From: Ilumatobacteraceae bacterium
GTDB taxonomy: Bacteria > Actinomycetota > Acidimicrobiia > Acidimicrobiales > Ilumatobacteraceae
Assembly: GCA_007117775.1 (NCBI GenBank)
Contig: SKFX01000132.1
Span: 1-7,182, forward strand
Direction of reading: 5' to 3'
Length of the DNA stretch: 7,182 nucleotides
The position numbers were made by a program, and so were the translations under genes. Position 1 is the first letter of the stretch. The number at the start of each line of letters is the position of its first letter. Positions 1 through 7,182 of the stretch are shown here, piece by piece. Under the pieces are notes generated by a model. The model was not told the origin of the DNA. It worked only from the letters and a program-made list of their open reading frames with translations, and did no database searches.

Positions 1-1254
1 GCATCGATCAGTACTGCCGAAATCGATCATCTCTGCGGTGAGGCGATCGCCGCCGGACTCGATGCCATCCGGGTGCACGGCCATATCGCACCCGATTCCC
101 TCTACGACACCGCCGATCGACTGGGCCTCGTCATCTTGCAGGATTTCCCCTTGATCGGCGCACAGTCGAGACGGATCAAGGCCCGTGCCGTCGAGCAGGC
201 GACCGCTCTGGTCGATCGCCTCGGCCATCACCCCTCGGTGATGCTGTGGTGGGCGCATGGCCAATCCGAGCGCGCGATGAACACCTCGTCTCCGACAGTT
301 GAACAGACCCAGCGGCGAAGTTCGCATCGGCCGCGCCTGCTGCGTCGGCTCGTGTCCCAACAGCGTCCGGATTTGGATCGCGTCGTGCTGGATCGATGGG
401 TGAAGCGGACCATCGAGGATGCCGATCCGACCCGGCCGTGTGTGGCGCAATCCGGATCGCTCCCCCATCTGCCGCTCCTCGATGGGGCCGACACCCATCT
501 ATGGTTCGGGTGGAGCGATGGTGAGGTCGATGAGCTCGCCACCGTGGCCCGCCGAATGCCTCGCCTGGTTCGCTTCGTGACCGAGTTCGGCAGCCAGTCG
601 GTGCCGACCGAGACCGGCTTCATCCACACCGACCGCTGGCCCGATCTGGATTGGGCGCATCTCGCTGCACACCATGGGGCAGAGCCCGATCAGTTACGAG
701 AACGCTTCGACCCAGCCGACCACGCCAGCATCGTGGACTTCGGTGACGCCACCCGAGCCCATCAGGCCCTCGTCATCAGACACACCGTCGAGACCCTGCG
801 CCGACTCAAGTACCGACCGACCGGAGGGTTCTGCGTGTTCGCGCTCAACGATCCCGCCCCAGCGATCTCCTATTCGGTCATCGACCACACCGGAGCCCGA
901 CTGGCGGCCTATGACGCGCTCACCGCTGCCTGTCGACCGCTGCTCGGCGTGGCCGATCTTCCCGCCGCGGGTCTCAACGCCGGCCGCCGGCACCGAATGG
1001 CGATCCACCTGATCAATGACCTGCGCGAACGGATCGACGATGCCACGGTCACCGTCGAGGCCGCTGTCGACGGCTCAGCTCTCGGGCGATGGGCCTTCTC
1101 GGGGACGATCGAGGCCGACGACTGCCAGCGGGTGGGCCGTGTCACCTTCGAGGTCCCCGATGATGCGACGGCACTCACCGTGGACGTCACCGTGACGCAC
1201 GCCGATACCGGCGCGGTGGTGAATCGCTGCGAGGTCACCGTCAACCGCGACTGA
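1..1254 (+). CDS. Glycoside hydrolase family 2 protein (beta-mannosidase-like), C-terminal 417 residues; acid/base residue apparently lost
   Basis: The reading frame is open from base 1, so the start lies upstream. The visible part is 417 codons ending in TGA at 1252-1254, about half of a usual 800-850-residue family member; the N-terminal sugar-binding beta domains are missing. Seen, in fragment numbering: a barrel strand with IRVHGH (residues 23-28) and VILQDFP (44-50); the HPSVMLW anchor (77-83); DTHLWFGW (164-171); the nucleophile motif TEFGSQS with Glu195 (codon 583-585); and YRPTGGFCVFALND (about 271-284), typical of actinobacterial family 2 mannosidase-like proteins. From about residue 315 a beta-rich Ig-like tail follows. 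Family members are retaining exo-glycosidases that use two glutamates. Here the acid/base position, five residues after the HPS-anchor Trp, is Gln88 (codon 262-264), preceded by Gly instead of Asn. The frame is otherwise intact, so this is not obvious decay. Substrate and activity are unknown. It converges on sdhB. Confidence 0.85.
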   Translation, partial: ASISTAEIDHLCGEAIAAGLDAIRVHGHIAPDSLYDTADRLGLVILQDFPLIGAQSRRIKARAVEQATALVDRLGHHPSVMLWWAHGQSERAMNTSSPTVEQTQRRSSHRPRLLRRLVSQQRPDLDRVVLDRWVKRTIEDADPTRPCVAQSGSLPHLPLLDGADTHLWFGWSDGEVDELATVARRMPRLVRFVTEFGSQSVPTETGFIHTDRWPDLDWAHLAAHHGAEPDQLRERFDPADHASIVDFGDATRAHQALVIRHTVETLRRLKYRPTGGFCVFALNDPAPAISYSVIDHTGARLAAYDALTAACRPLLGVADLPAAGLNAGRRHRMAIHLINDLRERIDDATVTVEAAVDGSALGRWAFSGTIEADDCQRVGRVTFEVPDDATALTVDVTVTHADTGAVVNRCEVTVNRD

Positions 1255-1273
1255 GCACCGCGGGCATCCCCGA

Positions 1274-2050
1274 TCAGATCCGCGACAAGTTCTTGCGGTT
1301 CTTGAACTTCGCCTTGCGGTAGTCGGAGTTCATCAGCGCGATCATGTCGATCGAGATCTCCTTGGGACATGCCGCCTGGCATTCACCGTGGTTCGTGCAA
1401 GAACCGAAGTAGTCGTCCATGGTGTCCACCATCGCCTCGGTGCGGCGGAACCGCTCGGCCTGGCCCTGGGGCAGGCGGTTGAGGTGGGACAGTTTCGCCG
1501 AGGTGAACAGGCTCGCCGCGCCGTTGGGACATGCGGCCACACAGGCGCCACATCCGATACATGCCGCAGCATCCATCGCGGCATCCGCGACTGGCTTGGG
1601 GATCGGCGTCAGGTTGGCATCGGGTGCGCCACCGGTCGGAGCGGAGATGAAGCCGCCAGACTCGACGATGCGGTCGAATGCGGCGCGGTCCACCATCAGG
1701 TCCTTGATGATCGGGAACGCCCGGGCACGCCACGGCTCGATGACGATCTCATCGCCGCTGTTGAAGGTCCGCATATGCAACTGGCAGGTGGCGCTGGCGC
1801 GCTGGGGGCCATGGGCCTGGCCGTTGATCATCAACGAACAGGTTCCGCAGATGCCCTCGCGGCAGTCATGGTCGAACACGATCGCCTCATCACCCTGTTC
1901 GATCAGGCGCTCGTTCAAGATGTCGAGCATCTCGAGGAACGAGGCCTCATCGCTGATCTCGGGGATCTCATAGGTCTCGAAGCGACCGGCATCATCGGGG
2001 CCGGCCTGGCGCCAGATCTTGAGTTTCAGGTTGGTCAGCTTGGTGCTCAC
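1274..2050 (-). CDS. sdhB: Succinate dehydrogenase iron-sulfur subunit
   Basis: This 258-residue subunit carries electrons from the flavin of SdhA through three iron-sulfur clusters to the membrane subunit SdhC, on the cytoplasmic face of the membrane. The N-terminal ferredoxin domain shows the [2Fe-2S] ligands Cys63, Cys68 and Cys71 (CREGICGTC) and Cys89. The C-terminal domain has CIGCGACVAACP with Cys164, Cys167, Cys170 and Cys174, then Cys218, Cys224 and Cys228. By family precedent Cys164/167/170/228 hold [4Fe-4S] and Cys174/218/224 hold [3Fe-4S]. All eleven cysteines are present, so it should be functional. Length and motif spacing fit the type B (Bacteroides/Corynebacterium) group. The GTG start (2050-2048) overlaps the sdhA stop as GTGA, and a GGAG on the minus strand (plus-strand 2057-2060) sits six bases upstream, which fixes the start and implies translational coupling. 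It is the last gene of the operon, with only 19 bp to the convergent glycosidase gene. Confidence 0.96.
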   Translation of the reverse strand: MSTKLTNLKLKIWRQAGPDDAGRFETYEIPEISDEASFLEMLDILNERLIEQGDEAIVFDHDCREGICGTCSLMINGQAHGPQRASATCQLHMRTFNSGDEIVIEPWRARAFPIIKDLMVDRAAFDRIVESGGFISAPTGGAPDANLTPIPKPVADAAMDAAACIGCGACVAACPNGAASLFTSAKLSHLNRLPQGQAERFRRTEAMVDTMDDYFGSCTNHGECQAACPKEISIDMIALMNSDYRKAKFKNRKNLSRI

Positions 2051-3969
2051 TTGTAACTCCGGGTCTGAAGTTTGGCGACCTCATATTCGAGGTGCTCTTT
2101 GTGCAGGTTCGGATTGCTCGGATCACCGGTCCACTCCCAGGCGGACACATGGGCGAAGTTGTCGTCATCGCGCAACGCCTCGCCGTCGTCGGTCTGGTGT
2201 TCGGTGCGGAAGTGACCGCCGCAGCTCTCCTCGCGGTCGAGCGCATCACGACACATCAACATGCCCAACTGGAAGAAGTCGTCGACACGACCGGCTTTCT
2301 CGAGGGTCTGGTTGAGGCTGTCACCACCGCCGGTGACCCGAAGGTCTTTGCAGAACTCGTCATAGAGCGCCGGGATCTCCGAGATGGCTTTCTCGAGGCC
2401 CTGCTGGCTGCGCTCCATCCCGCAGTAGTCCCAGATGATCTTGCCGAGTTCACGGTGGAAGTAATCCGGTGAGCGGGTGCCACCGATCGACAGGTACTGA
2501 CGGAAGCGGTCACGCGCCGCGTTCTCGGCCACCTTGAACGCCTCGTGGTCGGTGCCGGGCACCGGCTGGTTCAGCAGCGGTGCCAGATAGTTCGAGATCG
2601 TGTACGGCAGCACGAAATAGCCATCCGCGAGGCCCTGCATCAGCGCCGAGGCGCCGAGGCGATTGGCGCCGTGATCGGAGAAGTTCGCCTCACCGGCGGC
2701 ATACAGACCCGGGATCGAGGTCATCAACTCATAGTCGACCCACAGTCCGCCCATCGTGTAGTGCGAGGCCGGGTAGATCCGCATCGGGACCGAGTACGGA
2801 TCCTCGCCGGTGATGCGCTCGTACATCTCGAACAGGTTCCCGTAGCGCTCCTCGACGGTGTCCTTGCCGAGGCGCGAGACCGCATCGGAGAAATCGAGAT
2901 ACACACCGTTGCGCAGCGGACCGACACCCTGTCCGTTGTCCACGGCACGCTTGGCGGCCCGCGACGAGATATCGCGCGGCGCCAGGTTGCCGAAGCTCGG
3001 ATAGAGCCGCTCGAGGTAGTAGTCGCGCTCGGCTTCGGGGATCTGGTCCGGTGCCCGGTCATCGCCGGCGCGTGCCGGTACCCACACCCGGCCGTCATTG
3101 CGAAGCGATTCTGACATCAACGTCAACTTCGACTGGAAGTCGTCGGACTGCGGAATGCAGGTCGGGTGGATCTGGGTGTAGCACGGGTTCGCGAACAGCG
3201 CACCCTTGCGATGTGCGCGCCATGCGGCGGTGACATTGCAGGTCATTGCATTGGTCGACAAGAAGAACACGTTGCCATAGCCACCGGTGGCCAACACGGT
3301 GGCATGCGCGGCATGGGAGCTGACCTCACCGGTCATGAGGTCGCGTGTCACGATGCCCGCACAGCGGCCGTCGACGGTGACCACATCGACGAGTTCCATG
3401 CGGTTCCACAGCTTGATGTTGCCGAGGCCGATCTGGCGGGCCATCTGCTGGTAGGCGCCGAGCAGCAGCTGCTGGCCGGTCTGGCCACGGGCGTAGAAGG
3501 TCCGGCTCACCTGTGCACCACCGAAGGACCGGTTGTCGAGCAGGCCACCGTATTCGCGGGCGAAGGGGACGCCCTGGGCGACCATCTGGTCGATGATGTC
3601 CACCGAGACCTGGGCGAGACGGTGCACATTGGCTTCACGCGAACGGAAGTCGCCACCCTTGACGGTGTCGTAGAACAACCGGTGGATGGAGTCGCCGTCA
3701 CCGCGGTAGTTCTTGGCGGCGTTGATACCACCCTGAGCAGCGATCGAATGCGCCCGGCGCGGCGAGTCGTGGAACGTGAACGCCTCGACCTGGTAGCCGA
3801 GTTCCGCGAGCGTGGCCGCAGCCGAGGCACCGGCGAGACCGGTGCCGACGACGATCACCTTGAACTTGCGCTTGTTGGAGGGGTTGACGAGTTTCTCGTC
3901 AGCTTTGAAGTTGTCCCATTTGTCGGCCAGCGGGCCTTCGGGGATCTTGGAGTCGAGGTTGATGCTCAT
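2047..3969 (-). CDS. sdhA: Succinate dehydrogenase flavoprotein subunit
   Basis: This 640-residue catalytic subunit oxidises succinate to fumarate (TCA cycle) and holds covalently bound FAD. Seen: an FAD-binding GTGLAG (residues 42-47) after strand KVIVV; His74 in RRAHSIAAQGG, the expected site of the histidyl-FAD bond; GGAQVSRTFYARGQTG (150-165); His268 in QIHPT; Arg332 in APRDISSRA, matching the catalytic proton-shuttle arginine of E. coli SdhA/FrdA; His403 in ASHYTMGG; Glu427 in AAGEANFSDHG and Arg437 in ANRLGAS; and a C-terminal ESCGGHFRTEHQ (581-592). All expected catalytic and FAD residues are present. Size and the long N-terminal leader before the FAD fold resemble mycobacterial Sdh1 and corynebacterial SdhA rather than the shorter E. 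coli type. It starts with ATG at 3969 behind a purine-rich AGAGAAAG, a weak ribosome site. It lies 73 bp after sdhC and overlaps sdhB by 4 bases. Fumarate reductase activity cannot be excluded from sequence, but the context favours succinate oxidation. Confidence 0.97.
   Translation of the reverse strand: MSINLDSKIPEGPLADKWDNFKADEKLVNPSNKRKFKVIVVGTGLAGASAAATLAELGYQVEAFTFHDSPRRAHSIAAQGGINAAKNYRGDGDSIHRLFYDTVKGGDFRSREANVHRLAQVSVDIIDQMVAQGVPFAREYGGLLDNRSFGGAQVSRTFYARGQTGQQLLLGAYQQMARQIGLGNIKLWNRMELVDVVTVDGRCAGIVTRDLMTGEVSSHAAHATVLATGGYGNVFFLSTNAMTCNVTAAWRAHRKGALFANPCYTQIHPTCIPQSDDFQSKLTLMSESLRNDGRVWVPARAGDDRAPDQIPEAERDYYLERLYPSFGNLAPRDISSRAAKRAVDNGQGVGPLRNGVYLDFSDAVSRLGKDTVEERYGNLFEMYERITGEDPYSVPMRIYPASHYTMGGLWVDYELMTSIPGLYAAGEANFSDHGANRLGASALMQGLADGYFVLPYTISNYLAPLLNQPVPGTDHEAFKVAENAARDRFRQYLSIGGTRSPDYFHRELGKIIWDYCGMERSQQGLEKAISEIPALYDEFCKDLRVTGGGDSLNQTLEKAGRVDDFFQLGMLMCRDALDREESCGGHFRTEHQTDDGEALRDDDNFAHVSAWEWTGDPSNPNLHKEHLEYEVAKLQTRSYK
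2057..2060 (-). promoter_or_regulatory. Ribosome binding site of sdhB inside the sdhA end
   Basis: GGAG on the minus strand lies within the last codons of sdhA, six bases ahead of the sdhB GTG. With the GTGA overlap of stop and start it supports coupled translation of sdhA and sdhB, as expected for subunits needed in equal amounts. Confidence 0.7.
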
Positions 3970-4042
3970 ATCGCTTTCTCTCGTGCTCGTCGGGTCGGTG
4001 TACTGCTCGGATGATGGAATGGGCGCGGCGAGATGGTCGATG
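3970..4042 (-). other. 73-bp spacer between sdhC and sdhA
   Basis: This untranslated spacer sits inside the operon. Just before the sdhA start it has the purine-rich run AGAGAAAG, a plausible weak ribosome site. It also contains GAGCACGA on the minus strand (plus-strand 3981-3988), the same octamer as the arm of the inverted repeat upstream of hppA. I see no terminator or clear promoter, so transcription through from sdhC is assumed. Confidence 0.5.
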
Positions 4043-4816
4043 TCAGGGGTTGTAGGTCACGACACCGGTCATGATGGCGATCGGGAACGAGACATTGCCC
4101 ACGACGATCACCGTGGCGACCGCCGCAGCGAGGCCTCGGCGCCATGAGTTGAACCGGGGATTATTCCAACCCATCGACTGGAACAAGCTCCAGGTGCCAT
4201 GGAACAGATGGATGCCGAGGGCGATGTTGGCAACGATGTAGAACAGTGCGACCGGCACCCGCGACAGCGAGTTGACGACGTTCATCTGCACATCGCCGTA
4301 GATGAAGCCCGGATTCACCCAGCCGAGGGTCAGATCCGCGATGTGCCAGAACAGGAACAACAGCACGATGACACCGGTCCAGCGCATCGTCCGGCTGGCG
4401 AAGTTCGCGACCTGATAGTCACGCGACGACTGGTAGCGGACCGGACGTGCCCGGCGGTTCATGACGGTGAGGCCGTAGGCGGCATGCACATGCAACACCG
4501 CTGCGGTCAACAGGCCGATACGCGCCAGCCAGAGCACCCCGTACTTCGGGACCGCCGGATACAACAGCGTGGCCAACCACTCGGCATAGGTGTCGATCGG
4601 ATAGATCCCGGTCGCCGACGCCCCCTGGTACAACTTGAGGTTGCCGAGCATGTGGACGATGACGAAACCGATCATCGCGATGCCGGTGATCGCCATCACG
4701 TACTTCTTGCCCACCGCCGTGGAGTACAGGTCCAACAAGAACGGCTTGCGCTTGGCGGGGGTGGACGTTGCGGTACCGGACACCGGTGTGCGGCTGAGGG
4801 TCTGAGCCATGTCCAC
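4043..4816 (-). CDS. sdhC: Succinate dehydrogenase cytochrome b subunit, type B (five helices, diheme)
   Basis: This 257-residue membrane protein anchors SdhAB and passes electrons to quinone. Five hydrophobic helices are visible, at about residues 39-59, 93-116, 144-166, 188-212 and 228-252. Histidines within or next to the helices, His55, His109/His111, His158 and His203/His206, supply enough axial ligands for two b hemes, as in the single-subunit type B anchors of Wolinella, Bacillus and Corynebacterium. Type B complexes generally use menaquinone. The protein contains no cysteine at all, so a cysteine-ligated membrane iron-sulfur cluster is ruled out. The N-terminal ~25 residues are Ser/Thr/Ala/Pro-rich and poorly conserved in style. 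The GTG start at 4816 has a GGGGG (4823-4827 on the plus strand) six bases upstream; an in-frame ATG at 4810 would sit 12 bases from it and is less likely. It is the first gene of sdhCAB and is divergent from hppA. Confidence 0.93.
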   Translation of the reverse strand: MDMAQTLSRTPVSGTATSTPAKRKPFLLDLYSTAVGKKYVMAITGIAMIGFVIVHMLGNLKLYQGASATGIYPIDTYAEWLATLLYPAVPKYGVLWLARIGLLTAAVLHVHAAYGLTVMNRRARPVRYQSSRDYQVANFASRTMRWTGVIVLLFLFWHIADLTLGWVNPGFIYGDVQMNVVNSLSRVPVALFYIVANIALGIHLFHGTWSLFQSMGWNNPRFNSWRRGLAAAVATVIVVGNVSFPIAIMTGVVTYNP

Positions 4817-4822
4817 AAACTA

Positions 4823-4827
4823 CCCCC
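4823..4827 (-). promoter_or_regulatory. Ribosome binding site of sdhC
   Basis: On the minus strand GGGGG followed by TAGTTT precedes the GTG at 4816-4814 with six bases between. The alternative in-frame ATG (4810-4808) would be 12 bases away, so the GTG is the preferred start. It is not a perfect Shine-Dalgarno match. Confidence 0.5.
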
Positions 4828-4907
4828 GATCGGTCCGCCGAGCGGTAATCGTTCGGCGATCTCGGACCCGACGAATCGATCAGGCTTGCACTCGATGCTG
4901 GCCGAGC

Positions 4908-4937
4908 AGTAAGCATGTCCCAATCACCACATATCAA
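4908..4937 (-). promoter_or_regulatory. Weak candidate promoter for sdhCAB
   Basis: On the minus strand TTGATA (plus-strand 4932-4937) matches five of six bases of a -35 box. The hexamer 18 bases downstream, CTTACT (4908-4913), is a poor -10 box. If real, transcription would start near 4901 and leave a leader of about 85 bases. This is the best pair I could find by eye, but the -10 is weak. Confidence 0.2.
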
Positions 4938-4989
4938 CCCAGATGATCATGAGAGTGCTCGTTCGCACGTCGAGTCGGTGCGGGCCGGA

Positions 4990-5031
4990 GTCGGAGCACG
5001 AGTCAGACAAACCGTCGCTTCGTGCTCTGAT
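4990..5031. repeat. Imperfect inverted repeat with about 12-bp arms, possible operator
   Basis: The left arm (4990-5001) ends in GAGCACGA (4994-5001) and the right arm (5020-5031) begins with its exact reverse complement TCGTGCTC (5020-5027). Two further Watson-Crick pairs (4991/5030 and 4992/5029) and G-T pairs at 4993/5028 and 4990/5031 extend it. The arms are 18 bases apart, so their centres are about 30 bp, or three helical turns, from each other. The right arm lies just ahead of the candidate hppA -10 box. No known regulator motif is recognised. Confidence 0.5.
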
Positions 5032-5036
5032 CCAAC

Positions 5037-5042
5037 TAACAT
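5037..5042 (+). promoter_or_regulatory. Weak candidate -10 box for hppA
   Basis: TAACAT fits the TANNNT form common in actinobacterial -10 boxes and matches four of six consensus bases. No good -35 hexamer lies 16-18 bases upstream. If used, transcription would start near 5049, giving a leader of about 70 bases. Confidence 0.2.
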
Positions 5043-5046
5043 CGCT

Positions 5047-5067
5047 GACGGCCGAGAACGGCCATCG
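5047..5067 (+). other. Small hairpin in the hppA leader
   Basis: GGCCG (5050-5054) pairs with CGGCC (5059-5063) around an AGAA loop. After one C-A mismatch, A-T, G-C and T-G pairs follow outward. The same segment carries direct repeats ACGGCC (5048 and 5058) and ATCGCTGA (5041-5048 and 5064-5071). There is no T-run after it, so it is not a standard terminator. It lies about 50 bases before the ribosome binding site and could be leader structure or chance in GC-rich DNA. Confidence 0.35.
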
Positions 5068-5106
5068 CTGAACCGAGCAACCTCTCACTTCACAGCGTTT
5101 CGCATC

Positions 5107-5112
5107 AGGAGG
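5107..5112 (+). promoter_or_regulatory. Ribosome binding site of hppA
   Basis: AGGAGG, a perfect Shine-Dalgarno core, lies seven bases before the GTG at 5120. It decides the start codon of hppA and suggests strong translation in spite of the GTG. Confidence 0.9.
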
Positions 5113-5119
5113 CTTACCC

Positions 5120-7182
<2,063 letters not shown>

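Larger units (their letters stand above)
4817..5119. promoter_or_regulatory. Divergent promoter region between sdhC and hppA
   Basis: This 303-bp segment separates two divergent start codons and must hold the promoters for both sdhCAB and hppA unless one is read from elsewhere. It is less GC-rich in its middle (about 4905-4955) than the flanking genes. I see no convincing coding frame in it: an open frame on the plus strand from 4915 runs into hppA out of frame and resembles no family. It holds two weak promoter candidates, an imperfect inverted repeat at 4990-5031, a small hairpin at 5047-5067, and ribosome binding sites at each end. Confidence 0.7.

Noticed and set aside
1255..1290. Possible terminator hairpin between the glycosidase gene and sdhB
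   Set aside because: Only a five-base CGCGG/CCGCG match with a 16-base loop, partly inside sdhB, and no T-run on either strand.
1388..2056. Open frame on the plus strand antisense to sdhB (222 codons)
   Set aside because: sdhB with all eleven cluster cysteines lies on the other strand; the antisense product has no recognisable features.
3166..4014. Open frame on the plus strand antisense to sdhA (282 codons)
   Set aside because: It mirrors the sdhA codons, shows no family motif, and overlaps a gene whose catalytic residues are all present.
4199..4912. Open frame on the plus strand antisense to sdhC (237 codons)
   Set aside because: The product is rich in Arg, His, Gln and Asp without any domain, and ends in the intergenic region; it is an artefact of GC bias.

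Overview
This is a high-GC window (roughly 60-65% G+C by eye) with strong C/G preference at third codon positions and three GTG starts among the four genes. The content suggests a high-GC actinobacterium: an sdhC-sdhA-sdhB operon of the menaquinone-linked, diheme (type B) kind, and a glycoside hydrolase family 2 protein of actinobacterial style. A deep branch such as Acidimicrobiia is possible, but that placement is a guess from gene style rather than from a marker gene.

Layout. Positions 1-1254 (+) hold the 3' half of a family 2 glycoside hydrolase whose start lies outside the window. It converges, across only 19 bp, on the succinate dehydrogenase operon, which reads leftward: sdhC (4816-4043), sdhA (3969-2047) and sdhB (2050-1274). 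sdhA and sdhB overlap by 4 bases. A 303-bp non-coding stretch (4817-5119) separates sdhC from a divergent gene for a membrane-bound, ion-pumping pyrophosphatase, hppA (5120 to beyond 7182). That gene has a GTG start, an excellent ribosome binding site and no stop codon in the window.

How the genes work together. SdhCAB oxidises succinate in the TCA cycle and passes electrons to the membrane quinone pool. HppA uses pyrophosphate to pump cations out of the cytoplasm. Oxidising succinate with menaquinone is energetically unfavourable and is generally thought to draw on the membrane potential in type B enzymes, so a divergent pair sharing one regulatory region is at least energetically coherent. 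The glycosidase has no evident link to either.

The window is mostly conserved core metabolism, and I found no new multi-gene system, mobile element, CRISPR array or RNA gene. The points most worth a second look are: the family 2 glycosidase seems to have lost its catalytic acid/base glutamate (NE replaced by GQ) while keeping its nucleophile; the pyrophosphatase carries potassium-dependent-type residues and a glutamate position shared with sodium pumps, so its transported ion is open; and the divergent promoter region holds a long imperfect inverted repeat and a separate hairpin.
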